Assembly: GCF_018913465.1 (NCBI RefSeq)
Contig: NZ_JABAPM010000001.1
Coordinates: 124,001-188,000 of the forward strand
Source of the DNA: Arcanobacterium phocae
GTDB taxonomy: Bacteria; Actinomycetota; Actinomycetes; Actinomycetales; Actinomycetaceae
DNA length: 64,000 nucleotides
Direction: 5' to 3'
Part shown: one piece after another, positions 37,189-46,982 of the stretch
How positions within the stretch are numbered: the first letter of the stretch is position 1
How the letters are laid out: every line of letters begins with the position of its first letter
Made by a program: the position numbers and the translations under genes
The notes under the pieces: model-generated
The model's database searches: none
Told to the model about the DNA's origin: nothing
The model's input: only the letters and a program-made list of their open reading frames with translations

Positions 37189-37453
37189 GCATCGTGTACC
37201 CTCGGTGTTTTTCTTCGTGCTCCTAGCATTATGGATCGTGGCAGTCGTGATACTGTCATACGTCTGGGGTGTTCAACCAGCAATGTACACCTTCGCTGGA
37301 AGCTTAGCGGTGCTGGCGATGGCACGGCTTGTCTTGCCTGCAGGCATGGTCCCGCAGGTACGTTCGCGTTGGTTCGACGTCGTCACGCTTCTCACGCTGG
37401 CACTCGTGCTCGCATATTTCGCCAATTGGGGAGACACCCCGGCAGTGGTGTAG
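37181..37453 (+). CDS. DUF3017-like small membrane protein
   Basis: A 90-residue protein with two to three hydrophobic helices. RLVLPAGMVPQVRSRWFDVVTLL is split by an Arg-rich junction that fits the DUF3017 pattern of short actinobacterial membrane proteins. The function is unknown. It overlaps the PerM-like gene by 8 nt, with AGGAGAGG upstream, and ends before a hairpin terminator. Confidence 0.65.
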   Translation: MTEHRVPSVFFFVLLALWIVAVVILSYVWGVQPAMYTFAGSLAVLAMARLVLPAGMVPQVRSRWFDVVTLLTLALVLAYFANWGDTPAVV

Positions 37454-37488
37454 CTAGTTTGCTGGCTACGGATCCGTGGTCAGATACA

Positions 37489-37516
37489 AAATCGGTGCTC
37501 CGCAGAGCACCGATTT
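37489..37516. terminator. Bidirectional terminator between DUF3017-like gene and pfk
   Basis: A perfect 12-bp stem AAATCGGTGCTC / GAGCACCGATTT with a CGCA loop. The A/T ends give short U tracts on both strands, suiting the two convergent genes. Confidence 0.85.
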
Positions 37517-37531
37517 CGTTAGTAAACAGCG

Positions 37532-39823
37532 TTATTGAATAATCGCTAGATCTTCGAGCGGTCCATCGTAAGTCGGATCCGAAACTACGTAAACAACGTG
37601 CTTGAGTGGCAACCACCACGGATCAAGCTGGGTCCGTGATTCGAGATCGATTAAATCTCCAATATGGGATAGTGGCATTGCTTGGATAACTCCGCCAACC
37701 ATACCAATATGGAACGAACGTGCGTTCTTAGCGTGCGTACGCAACTCGTCGTCGAGAATATTGATCGCCGTATTGACGATACGAGCGGCCATCGTCCGAT
37801 CAAACGGGGACGGATTACCACCCTGCTGTGCGTGTCCAATGACTGAAGTACGCACATCAAACAGGTTGTGACCTTCTTCTTCAAAAATCCGGCTCAAGAA
37901 ATCCGTGGTGTAATACTGCGAGGCATCTTCATTACGTACGACCAAATACAAGTGACGACCCTGCTCAAACGCATAAACCATGCGCTGAGTATCTTGGGCG
38001 AGTTGTGGCAACGTGATGCCAGTTTCTGCTAGATAGACTTGCTCCGCACCTGAAGAAATTGCGGAGAACAACGCCAAGTATCCGGTGTTGCGTCCCATCG
38101 TCTCGGCAACGAAACAGCGTTGCGAGGCCGATGCAGAGGTTCGAATCTTGTCGAGCATCTCCACATTTGTGTTCAATGCGGTATCTGCACCGATTGAGTG
38201 CTCGGAACCTGGCAGATTATTGTCGATCGATGCTGGCACGCACACGATCGGAATGTTGAAGCCAGGATACCGGTCTTTCTCTTGTCCCATATCGAAAGCC
38301 ATCTTGTATCCTGCGAAGCCACCGATAACGATCAGCGCATCGAGCTCCGCGTTTTCGATAGCTCGGGAGAGCGCGTAGTACTGGTCTACCCCAGGGATCG
38401 TGCGGCGGGTGCCCAATCCGGCGCCTCCGTCTTCAGCCCAGCCTTCAACGTCGCCCCATTCAAGCTTCCGGATATGACCTTCGAGCAAACCTGGGAAACC
38501 GCCCTCGATGCCAATCATTGTGTATCCGCGGTCAATTCCAAGTTTGACAGCAGCGCGAGCAGCCGGGTTCATTCCTGGTGCAAGTCCGCCGGCGTGAATA
38601 ATGCCAACACGTGGTGATTTGGCAGAGCTATTGCAGGTTTTGCATGTTGGGGAGGACATGGCTTCAAAAATGTCGATCATCTCGCGGAATCCAGACCCGC
38701 GTGAGTCAATAGCTGCCTCCCAGTTCCCTTCTTTGAGGTAGGCCTTCACCTTTCGAGTGTTGGCAACGGCTTCCATCATCGGCATGCGCACAATTCGGTT
38801 ACGCTTGGTGCCAATAATCGTTGGCTCGGTATCTGGACCAGCATTGACCATGTCGAGTGCTGCTGTATAGCCGAGTAGGGTAGGCATCCAGCGGTCATAC
38901 GCGGATGGTTGGCCGCCGCGCTGGACGTGCCCCAGGGATGTAATTCGTGCATCTTCGCCAAGACGGTCTTTGATGACGGATGCGACTTGTGTAGCGGTGA
39001 TCGGGTTACCGGCGCGATCGAGAGCTCCTTCAGCGAGGATAATGAGCGAGTCGCGCCGACCGCGTTCACGCCCCGTACGGAGCTTGGTGGTCATTTCTTC
39101 TTCCCAGCCGTCTTCTGGTGGAAGTTCTGGGATAAAGACGTAGTCGCAACCGCCAGCAATAGCTGACATGAGGGCCAAATATCCGCAGGCTCGTCCCATC
39201 ACTTCAATAATGAATGTGCGTTGGTGGGAGGCGGCTGTAGCTGCGATGGCGTCGATCGCTTCAATAATGCGGTGTAACGCCGAATCGGTGCCGATTGTCA
39301 TGTCGGTACCAACTAGGTCATTGTCAATTGAGCCAACGACTCCGGCGATACGCAAGTGTCGGTGTTCTTCGCCGGCTTCGGGGCTCACCTCGCCTTCGGC
39401 GACGAGTTCGTTGAGGAGTTCGGGCCAAAATTCGCGTAGTTCATCGGCTCCGGATAGAGTTCCATCACCGCCGACGACGACGAGACGGTCGATTCCGCGC
39501 TGTACTAAGTTACGAACGACTTTCTTTAGTCCTGAGCGCTCGCGGAATTCGTCTGAGCGGGCGGTGCCGATCGCTGTTCCGCCTTTGGAAAGAATGTTTG
39601 ACACTGATGACCATGACAGCTCTTGGATGAAGTCGCCACCTTCAATGGCGCCTTTCCATCCTTCGTGGAGTGCGAACGGGATAGCGCCAGCATGGAGGGC
39701 TGTTCGTACGACGGCACGTACGACGGCGTTCATACCTTGCGCGTCGCCGCCAGAGGTCAAGATTCCAATTTTTGGGCGCTGTGCGCGTTCTTCATTGCTG
39801 AGCATCTTTGCAGGTTCCAGCAT
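37532..39823 (-). CDS. Eukaryotic-type two-domain 6-phosphofructokinase
   Basis: A 763-residue protein made of two PFK domains, about twice the usual bacterial length. The N-terminal half has GGDGT (Asp120) and GSIDNDLVGTDMTIGTDSAL (Asp167, Asp169), with MGRACGYLALMSA, so it is catalytic and phosphorylates fructose 6-phosphate with ATP. In the C-terminal half the equivalent positions read GGFAGY (about residue 503) and ASIDNNLPG, so the Mg-binding Asp and the second Asp are lost. Eukaryotic PFK shows the same split, with the second half turned into effector sites. Strong AAGGAG precedes the ATG at 39823. It is divergent from the GH13 gene. Confidence 0.92.
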   Translation of the reverse strand: MLEPAKMLSNEERAQRPKIGILTSGGDAQGMNAVVRAVVRTALHAGAIPFALHEGWKGAIEGGDFIQELSWSSVSNILSKGGTAIGTARSDEFRERSGLKKVVRNLVQRGIDRLVVVGGDGTLSGADELREFWPELLNELVAEGEVSPEAGEEHRHLRIAGVVGSIDNDLVGTDMTIGTDSALHRIIEAIDAIAATAASHQRTFIIEVMGRACGYLALMSAIAGGCDYVFIPELPPEDGWEEEMTTKLRTGRERGRRDSLIILAEGALDRAGNPITATQVASVIKDRLGEDARITSLGHVQRGGQPSAYDRWMPTLLGYTAALDMVNAGPDTEPTIIGTKRNRIVRMPMMEAVANTRKVKAYLKEGNWEAAIDSRGSGFREMIDIFEAMSSPTCKTCNSSAKSPRVGIIHAGGLAPGMNPAARAAVKLGIDRGYTMIGIEGGFPGLLEGHIRKLEWGDVEGWAEDGGAGLGTRRTIPGVDQYYALSRAIENAELDALIVIGGFAGYKMAFDMGQEKDRYPGFNIPIVCVPASIDNNLPGSEHSIGADTALNTNVEMLDKIRTSASASQRCFVAETMGRNTGYLALFSAISSGAEQVYLAETGITLPQLAQDTQRMVYAFEQGRHLYLVVRNEDASQYYTTDFLSRIFEEEGHNLFDVRTSVIGHAQQGGNPSPFDRTMAARIVNTAINILDDELRTHAKNARSFHIGMVGGVIQAMPLSHIGDLIDLESRTQLDPWWLPLKHVVYVVSDPTYDGPLEDLAIIQ

Positions 39824-39936
39824 AATTTTCTCCTTAACGCAGGAAGAATGTGTTGTCCATATCCCATCTTGCCACATTTAGGTTAAGAATCTTCCACACT
39901 TTGGGATGTATTCGGTTTTATGTGGGAGGTACGTTC

Positions 39937-39942
39937 TACAAT
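39937..39942 (+). promoter_or_regulatory. Probable -10 element of the GH13 lipoprotein gene
   Basis: TACAAT lies 26 nt before the GTG start in the divergent pfk/GH13 region. No good -35 hexamer is seen at 17 nt. Confidence 0.4.
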
Positions 39943-39968
39943 AGTAGGTACGAGGCTTGGAGGAAAGT

Positions 39969-42212
39969 GTGTTTCGACGTCGTGGTGTAGCGGTTGCAGT
40001 CAGTGCTTTGCTGGCGCTTGTAGGAGTTGGTATTTCGGGATGTTCCAACGGTCAGCCGGAAGGCTATACCCACTATGACGCTGGCTCCCATAAAATCCGT
40101 ATTAACGGCGTAGAGTATCCCCTTGAGCTGCCGGGCCGTGCAGATCTGAAAGTCGAAGGTTCGTCAGTCATTCCTTCGGACCTTGGAGTTGATGCAGCAG
40201 TTCGTGGGTCGGATGCTTCCCGTGAAGGTATATTTCGAGCCCATGATGGCAATGAGCAGTTTTATTTCTTACTAACCGATCGATTTGCTAACGGAGATAC
40301 CTCTAATGATGATGGCGGTCTAGGGGACGATCGTCTAGTTTCTGGATATGATCCCACGAATGAGGGTTTTTACCTTGGCGGTGATCTACGCGGTATTATC
40401 GACAATTTGGATTATATCAAGGGGCTCGGAACCACAGCTATCTGGATCTCGCCACCGATGAAGAATAAGCCTGTTCAAGGTAAACCAGGTGAGGAATCAG
40501 CTGGATATCACGGATACTGGGTAACAGATTTTACTGCGATCGATCCGCACTTTGGTACCATGAAAGACTTTACTGAGCTGATTGATAAAGCCCATGATCG
40601 TGGGCTGAAAGTCTATATGGACATTATTACCAACCACACTGCGGATGTTATTTCGTATAAGGAAGATTCCCAGAAATACGTACCTACCACTGTTAAGCCG
40701 TATCTTGACAAGGCAGGGAAACCGATCAATCTTTTTGAGGTTGCTGGCAAAGAAGATTTTCCTGCGATTGATCCGAAGTCATTTCCCTATACTCCGGTAG
40801 CAGGTAAGGAAAAGAAAGTTCCTAGCTGGTTAAATAACGTCAATCTTTACCATAACCGTGGGGATTCAACTTTTACTGGCGAATCCATAACCATGGGGGA
40901 TTTCTTTGGCCTCGATGATTTGATGACCGAGAATCCGGAAGTTGTGCGCGGTATGGAAGATATCTATCAAAAATGGTTAGCCACCGGTGTTGACGGGTTC
41001 CGTATTGACACGGTTAAGCACGTGAACATGGATTTTTGGAAGGAATGGACTCAGGCTATTAAGCGCAAGACTGATGAAAATTTCTTCATGTTCGGCGAAG
41101 TCTATGACACTGATGTGCCAACGTTATCCCAGTACGTGCGAGAAACCGATATGGATGCTGTTCTCGACTTCCCATTTCAAAAAGCGATAGTTGGCTATGT
41201 TAATGGTGGTAAAGCCCAAGGCTTGGCAGACATGTTTGCACAAGATTCGCGATATGTCACTGAGCGCGCAACTGCGTTAGATCTGCCGACCTTCCTTGGA
41301 AACCATGACATGGGACGGATCGGGTCAATGCTACAGGGCGATAAAGTAGCTTCCTCTGTTTTTGCGCACGGACTGATGTTTACCATGCGTGGTCAACCAG
41401 TTGTTTATTATGGTGATGAACAAGAATTCGCCGGTAAGGATGGCGACAAAGCTGCGCGTCAGCCGTTGTTTGCTACTGAAGTGCCGAGCTACCAAGAACA
41501 ACCGTTGCTCGATGGTAGTGAGTTCGGTAAAAATGCTCATATGGATAAGGGCAACCCGCTTTATAAGGCAATTGCGAAGCTTTCGAAATATCGCAAGGAA
41601 CATCCAGGGTTATCGAATGGTGCTCAAATTGAGTTACTTAACGATGGCAATACCTACGCATTTTCACGTATTGATCCGGATGAAGGCGTCGAATATGTGG
41701 TTGTGGCGAACTCTGCCTCAGAACCAGTTCAAGCGAAAATCCCAGTTTTAACAACAACTTCGGACTGGTCTCTTGTAATGGAGGTGGCAGACGGGGCGGT
41801 TTCGGCGCCAGCAAATACGCCAACTCCAACTGCTTCTAGTTCTGGTGGTACTACTGAACTGACAGTGGACGTGCCGAGCCAAGGGATTAAGGTCTTTAAA
41901 GCAGGAAAGAAACTTGAACGAGGAAGTGGAATTACGCGATTGACTGGCGTAAAAACGGCAGAATCAGCCATCGAACTAACTGCTCATACGCAAGAACATC
42001 GGTACGCTAACACAACTTTTTTCTATCGCATTGTTGGTAGTGGAAAATGGTTCCCATTGGGATCTGTTGCCGGACCTAACCCAAAGATTTATCACAATCT
42101 TCAGGGGATGAAAGATGGAACTTTGCTGGAGTATCGTGCCATCACTGATGGTGGTCGCGGTGAATCTTTCACCTACCTAGTGGGTGGTCCGGAACCAACT
42201 TCCGGAAAATGA
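39969..42212 (+). CDS. Secreted GH13 alpha-amylase-family lipoprotein
   Basis: A 747-residue exported enzyme. The GTG at 39969 has GGAGG 5 nt upstream. The signal peptide ends in a lipobox VGISGC, so the protein should be lipid-anchored outside the cell. The GH13 barrel (about residues 80-560) has the conserved regions YMDIITNHT, GFRIDTVKHV (nucleophile Asp347), MFGEVYD (acid/base Glu377) and FLGNHDMGR (stabiliser Asp447). A Ser/Thr/Pro-rich insert follows, then a C-terminal beta domain. It probably degrades alpha-glucans such as starch, glycogen or maltodextrins; exact specificity is not readable. It lies between pfk and pgi, so extracellular glucan breakdown sits beside upper glycolysis. 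Confidence 0.92.
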   Translation: MFRRRGVAVAVSALLALVGVGISGCSNGQPEGYTHYDAGSHKIRINGVEYPLELPGRADLKVEGSSVIPSDLGVDAAVRGSDASREGIFRAHDGNEQFYFLLTDRFANGDTSNDDGGLGDDRLVSGYDPTNEGFYLGGDLRGIIDNLDYIKGLGTTAIWISPPMKNKPVQGKPGEESAGYHGYWVTDFTAIDPHFGTMKDFTELIDKAHDRGLKVYMDIITNHTADVISYKEDSQKYVPTTVKPYLDKAGKPINLFEVAGKEDFPAIDPKSFPYTPVAGKEKKVPSWLNNVNLYHNRGDSTFTGESITMGDFFGLDDLMTENPEVVRGMEDIYQKWLATGVDGFRIDTVKHVNMDFWKEWTQAIKRKTDENFFMFGEVYDTDVPTLSQYVRETDMDAVLDFPFQKAIVGYVNGGKAQGLADMFAQDSRYVTERATALDLPTFLGNHDMGRIGSMLQGDKVASSVFAHGLMFTMRGQPVVYYGDEQEFAGKDGDKAARQPLFATEVPSYQEQPLLDGSEFGKNAHMDKGNPLYKAIAKLSKYRKEHPGLSNGAQIELLNDGNTYAFSRIDPDEGVEYVVVANSASEPVQAKIPVLTTTSDWSLVMEVADGAVSAPANTPTPTASSSGGTTELTVDVPSQGIKVFKAGKKLERGSGITRLTGVKTAESAIELTAHTQEHRYANTTFFYRIVGSGKWFPLGSVAGPNPKIYHNLQGMKDGTLLEYRAITDGGRGESFTYLVGGPEPTSGK

Positions 42213-42315
42213 GCCGTAAATCGGATTCAAAGAATATACGAAGAAAAGCTAGACTAAGAACTTGTTGATTGCTGTGTTGCTACATCGGCAACACACATGT
42301 AATGGAGGAGAAACC

Positions 42316-43974
42316 ATGCCAAGCCCAATAGATGCAACCCAAACCCCTGCGTGGCATAAGCTCACGGATATTCATAACAATCTCACCGTGGACTTCCGCG
42401 CATGGTTCGAACAGGATGCGGAGCGCACTGAAAAGTTTAGTTTCAGCGCTGGAGATCTATTTGTTGATCTTTCGAAGTCGGTTATGACTGATGAGATGAA
42501 AACCGCGTTGGAAGAACTAGCGACGGAAGTTAACCTGGCCGAACGCCGGGATGCAATGTTTAGCGGTGAGCGCATCAACATTACTGAAAATCGCTCGGTT
42601 CTTCACTCTGCCTTGCGCCGGCCGAAGACGGATTCGCTCACTGTCGAATGCCAAGATGTAGTTGGTGATGTTCATGGCGTCCTCGAGCGGGTTTATGCTT
42701 TCGCTAACAAGGTCCGCTCGGGTCAGTGGAAGGGAATCACCGGCAAAGCCATCAAGACTGTGGTTAATATCGGTATTGGTGGATCTGATCTTGGTCCTGT
42801 CATGGCATACGAAGCTCTCAAGCCGTTTAAAGCAGAAAACATCGAGTGCCGTTTTATCTCTAACATCGATCCTACCGATGCTGGCGAAAAGCTTTCCGGA
42901 CTTGACCCAGAAACAACGCTATTTATTGTTGCTTCTAAGACCTTCACAACTTTGGAGACGTTGACCAATGCGCGTATCGCACGTGCTTGGTTGCTACGGT
43001 CGCTTGAAGAACAAGGTGCACCAACAGATGGGGCAGTAGCAAAGCACTTCGTAGCAGTATCTACCGCACTTGATAAGGTTGCTGAATTTGGTATCGATCC
43101 AGAAAACGCATTCGGTTTCTGGAACTGGGTAGGTGGACGCTACTCCGTGGATTCCGCTGTTGGAACATCTTTAGCTATCGCGATCGGTCCAGATAACTTT
43201 GCTGATTTCTTAGCTGGTTTCAACAAGATGGATCAGCATTTCCAAAACACGCCATTCTCGCGTAACGTTCCAGTCCTCATGGGAATGATGAATGTTTTCT
43301 ATGTTAACTTTATGAATGCTGCTACTCACGCAGTTCTCCCATATTCACAGTTCTTGCATCGCTTCCCGGCATACTTGCAGCAGCTCACCATGGAATCGAA
43401 TGGTAAGCGCGTGCGTTGGGATGGTACTCCAGTCACTTCCAAGACCGGTGAAGTATTCTGGGGCGAACCAGGAACGAACGGTCAGCATGCCTTCTATCAG
43501 TTGATTCACCAGGGCACACAGCTTATCCCGGCTGATTTTATTGCCTTTGCTAACCCAACATATGCCTTCAAGGATGGCGATGCTGATCAGCATGAACTAT
43601 TCCTTGGTAACTTCTTTGGTCAAACGAAGGCACTTGCTTTCGGCAAGACTGCTGATGAAGTTCGCGCAGAAGGCACCCCAGAAGAAATCGTGTCTGCACG
43701 CGTGTTCGAAGGAAACAAGCCGACTGCTTCAATTATGGCTCCGGAGCTGACCCCGTCCGTCCTCGGGCAGCTCATTGCACTTTACGAGCACATCACCTTT
43801 GTTCAAGGAATCGTCTGGGGAATTGACTCCTTTGACCAGTGGGGCGTTGAGCTCGGCAAGCAGATGGCAAAGGCGCTCACGAATGCAGTTAGTGGGGACA
43901 AGGCCGCGCTTGCTGCTGAAGATCAATCCACTCGTGCGCTCATTGAATACTATCGTGCACATCGCACTAAGTAA
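42316..43974 (+). CDS. pgi: Glucose-6-phosphate isomerase
   Basis: Pgi (552 residues) interconverts glucose 6-phosphate and fructose 6-phosphate. The sugar-phosphate-binding [18 protein letters not shown], the first signature [13 protein letters not shown] region and [19 protein letters not shown] (active-site Glu and His) are intact. The C-terminal QWGVELGK is also conserved. The start at 42316 has GGAGG upstream. Length is normal for the long Pgi type. It is probably transcribed alone and ends in a very strong hairpin. Confidence 0.97.
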   Translation: MPSPIDATQTPAWHKLTDIHNNLTVDFRAWFEQDAERTEKFSFSAGDLFVDLSKSVMTDEMKTALEELATEVNLAERRDAMFSGERINITENRSVLHSALRRPKTDSLTVECQDVVGDVHGVLERVYAFANKVRSGQWKGITGKAIKTVVNIGIGGSDLGPVMAYEALKPFKAENIECRFISNIDPTDAGEKLSGLDPETTLFIVASKTFTTLETLTNARIARAWLLRSLEEQGAPTDGAVAKHFVAVSTALDKVAEFGIDPENAFGFWNWVGGRYSVDSAVGTSLAIAIGPDNFADFLAGFNKMDQHFQNTPFSRNVPVLMGMMNVFYVNFMNAATHAVLPYSQFLHRFPAYLQQLTMESNGKRVRWDGTPVTSKTGEVFWGEPGTNGQHAFYQLIHQGTQLIPADFIAFANPTYAFKDGDADQHELFLGNFFGQTKALAFGKTADEVRAEGTPEEIVSARVFEGNKPTASIMAPELTPSVLGQLIALYEHITFVQGIVWGIDSFDQWGVELGKQMAKALTNAVSGDKAALAAEDQSTRALIEYYRAHRTK

Positions 43975-43987
43975 CTAGAGCAATAGC

Positions 43988-44034
43988 TTATATAAGTGAT
44001 GGGTGAGCCAGTGGCTCACCCATCACTTATATAA
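43988..44034. terminator. Bidirectional terminator between pgi and membrane-protein gene
   Basis: A perfect 22-bp stem (arms 43988-44009 and 44013-44034) with a 3-nt AGT loop, between convergent genes. Its A/T-rich ends can serve both strands. Confidence 0.9.
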
Positions 44035-44051
44035 TTCGCGACCGCAATTGC

Positions 44052-44921
44052 TTAGCTATTTGGCTCAATCTTCCATAGAACTCGCGCATAACTGCGACTT
44101 GCCCAATAAATAATGATTCCGCAACCAACAATGCAAGCTAGCAGGGTGCCAAAGAACCAGCCTGGTGTCTGCCATGCCATAGTTTGACTTGGCATGATAA
44201 CAACCAGCAGTGGCACAATAGTAGACGCCATAACCACAGCGTTGAGCATTTCTGCTCGAAAATCATCCTCCCACCGTGCAGTAGCATCATCTCTAGCAGC
44301 AATCGGGATAGATGCATAACGAGCAGCCAGGTATATTCCTGCTGGAATAGCCATATTGGTTACAGCAAGGAGAATAATGAAAAGGGTTTTTGGTGCTAAC
44401 GCTGGCCAAACATAGATGAGCCCCACGGTTTGAGGAATTAGTGAGAACGTGATGTATCCGATCAATGCCCATACCGGGACGTAATCGAGCAAACGTGGCT
44501 GCACATTGCATGAAAGATGCCGTAAGACGGTAGCGTTAGTGCCTGGATATGGTCTTCCAGTAAAATCAGCGATATCTGCACGGAACCGAAGCCAAAGCAC
44601 GATTGTGTAGCCTGCAATTAGGCTAAGCATGAATGATGAGGGAGAGAAAACGTTCGTCAAACCTAAAAATGCTAGTTGGACAATGGCGACAAAAATCATC
44701 GCTATTTTCAGCTGAGGCCGGATCCTTTTCTCTCTGCGATTGATCCGTGCAATGAACTCGGAGGTTGGCGCTGGTAGCGGAATAGCTCCGCGTGGAGTGA
44801 ATGAGCTACGCCGGGTTTCCATGCGGTCAGTCATTTTGGGAAAAGTTATAACAGCGTAAGCCAGTGCACATCCTGTAATAATCCACAGAATGTCAATTAT
44901 ATGTAGCCACCCAATCTGCAT
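44052..44921 (-). CDS. Multi-pass membrane protein of unknown function
   Basis: A 289-residue protein with one N-terminal helix (DILWIITGCALAYAVITFP), a basic loop, and about five further helices after residue 95. I chose ATG 44921 because AGGAG lies 4 nt upstream; the frame stays open to 45146 but that extension reads like non-coding sequence and would cover the mdh upstream region. No family or motif was recognised. It is convergent with pgi and divergent from mdh, with no operon partner. Confidence 0.65.
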   Translation of the reverse strand: MQIGWLHIIDILWIITGCALAYAVITFPKMTDRMETRRSSFTPRGAIPLPAPTSEFIARINRREKRIRPQLKIAMIFVAIVQLAFLGLTNVFSPSSFMLSLIAGYTIVLWLRFRADIADFTGRPYPGTNATVLRHLSCNVQPRLLDYVPVWALIGYITFSLIPQTVGLIYVWPALAPKTLFIILLAVTNMAIPAGIYLAARYASIPIAARDDATARWEDDFRAEMLNAVVMASTIVPLLVVIMPSQTMAWQTPGWFFGTLLACIVGCGIIIYWASRSYARVLWKIEPNS

Positions 44922-45119
44922 GACGCTCCTCAATTGCTCCAGCTTCGCCCTAATTATGTTGATTTTATCACCAAAAACTGGCCAGTTCAAGAGTGAAAAA
45001 TTTGCCAGATATATCAATATATTCGCCACATTTAATAAGTGCGGGACTAAATGCCACCCAGAATAACTCGTTGGCAAGGTACTCTTAGAGGTGGTGTGAG
45101 AATTCATCTCGCTCAATGA

Positions 45120-46178
<1,059 letters not shown>

Positions 46179-46194
46179 GTTTAACTTTCAGCAA

Positions 46195-46223
46195 AAGGCG
46201 GGGACGATGTCCCCGCCTTTTGT
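46195..46223 (+). terminator. Rho-independent terminator of mdh
   Basis: A perfect 13-bp stem AAAAGGCGGGGAC / GTCCCCGCCTTTT with a GAT loop; the 3' arm ends in the T run. Confidence 0.92.
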
Positions 46224-46334
46224 GTTACCATCCAAAAGATGCCGGCTAATCTAGGCAATAACGCAAGCCTAGAGCTATATTGCCGAGGTTTGCGCTATTG
46301 CCCAGTTTTGCGCACACCCCGAATAGGAGAAACT

Positions 46335-46697
46335 ATGAAATGCCCATGTGATTCTGGCAAAACCTATGCTACTTGCTGCGAACCACTCCATGACGGTGTG
46401 CGCTTAGCGGATAATCCCGAAGAATTGATGCGTGCCCGGTATAGTGCGTACGCTCTTGGCCGGGACGATTTTGTTTTTACCTCATGGCATCCAAAAACCC
46501 GCCCACCGGATGTTTCCACTGATGGAATCCGATGGACGGGCTTGGACGTTATTGAAGCAATAAACGACCAGGTTGAATTTATTGCATCGTATGTTGATGA
46601 GACATCAGGAGAGCAAGGCACTCTTCACGAACGATCAGTTTTCGTTGTTCGGGTCGGTAGGTGGCTCTACCTCGAGCCACTCAGTCTGACTAGCTGA
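46335..46697 (+). CDS. YchJ-like SEC-C zinc-binding protein
   Basis: A 120-residue protein. The N-terminal SEC-C-type zinc site CPCDSGKTYATCCEP begins at residue 3. ELMRARYSAYALGRDDFVFTSWH and the NTF2-like C-terminal part match the YchJ/UPF0225 family, whose function is unknown. ATG 46335 has GGAG 5 nt upstream; an open frame begins at 46239 but breaks the family alignment. Its last 63 bases overlap the convergent gene at 46635-46973. Confidence 0.87.
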   Translation: MKCPCDSGKTYATCCEPLHDGVRLADNPEELMRARYSAYALGRDDFVFTSWHPKTRPPDVSTDGIRWTGLDVIEAINDQVEFIASYVDETSGEQGTLHERSVFVVRVGRWLYLEPLSLTS

Positions 46698-46973
46698 GGG
46701 TGACGCCTCGACATTTTGCGTTGTCTGGTAAACCTCAGTAGTGCTGGAATAATGGGTGCCTTCACCGCTCTGCACGGTGTGCACAGGCATATCGGTTGTC
46801 TCAGCCGGCCGCCGAGCTGGGACCAGTGCAGCAATAGTACAAGCGCCAGCAAATATAAGAAGTAAAACGACGATCAGCGTGGATATATCTATTTGCGTGC
46901 TAATACCTTGCAAGATAGCAATAATGCCGCAAAGTGATATAACAATTCCCCACAAGAATGTTCCGATTTTCAT
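46635..46973 (-). CDS. Small membrane protein of the PspC cluster
   Basis: A 112-residue protein with two N-terminal helices (FLWGIVISLCGIIAILQG; LIVVLLLIFAGACTIAAL) and a hydrophilic tail. It starts 9 bp after the stop of the PspC-domain gene and is co-directional, so it is probably in the same operon. Its two-helix layout recalls short LiaI/LiaF-type envelope-stress proteins, but no family is certain. The 3' end overlaps the YchJ-like gene on the other strand. Confidence 0.65.
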   Translation of the reverse strand: MKIGTFLWGIVISLCGIIAILQGISTQIDISTLIVVLLLIFAGACTIAALVPARRPAETTDMPVHTVQSGEGTHYSSTTEVYQTTQNVEASPSASQTEWLEVEPPTDPNNEN

Positions 46974-46982
46974 TGAAGTCTC

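Noticed and set aside
39168-39881. A 237-codon plus-strand frame across pfk
   Set aside because: It is antisense to pfk with Ser/Pro-rich, non-native composition.
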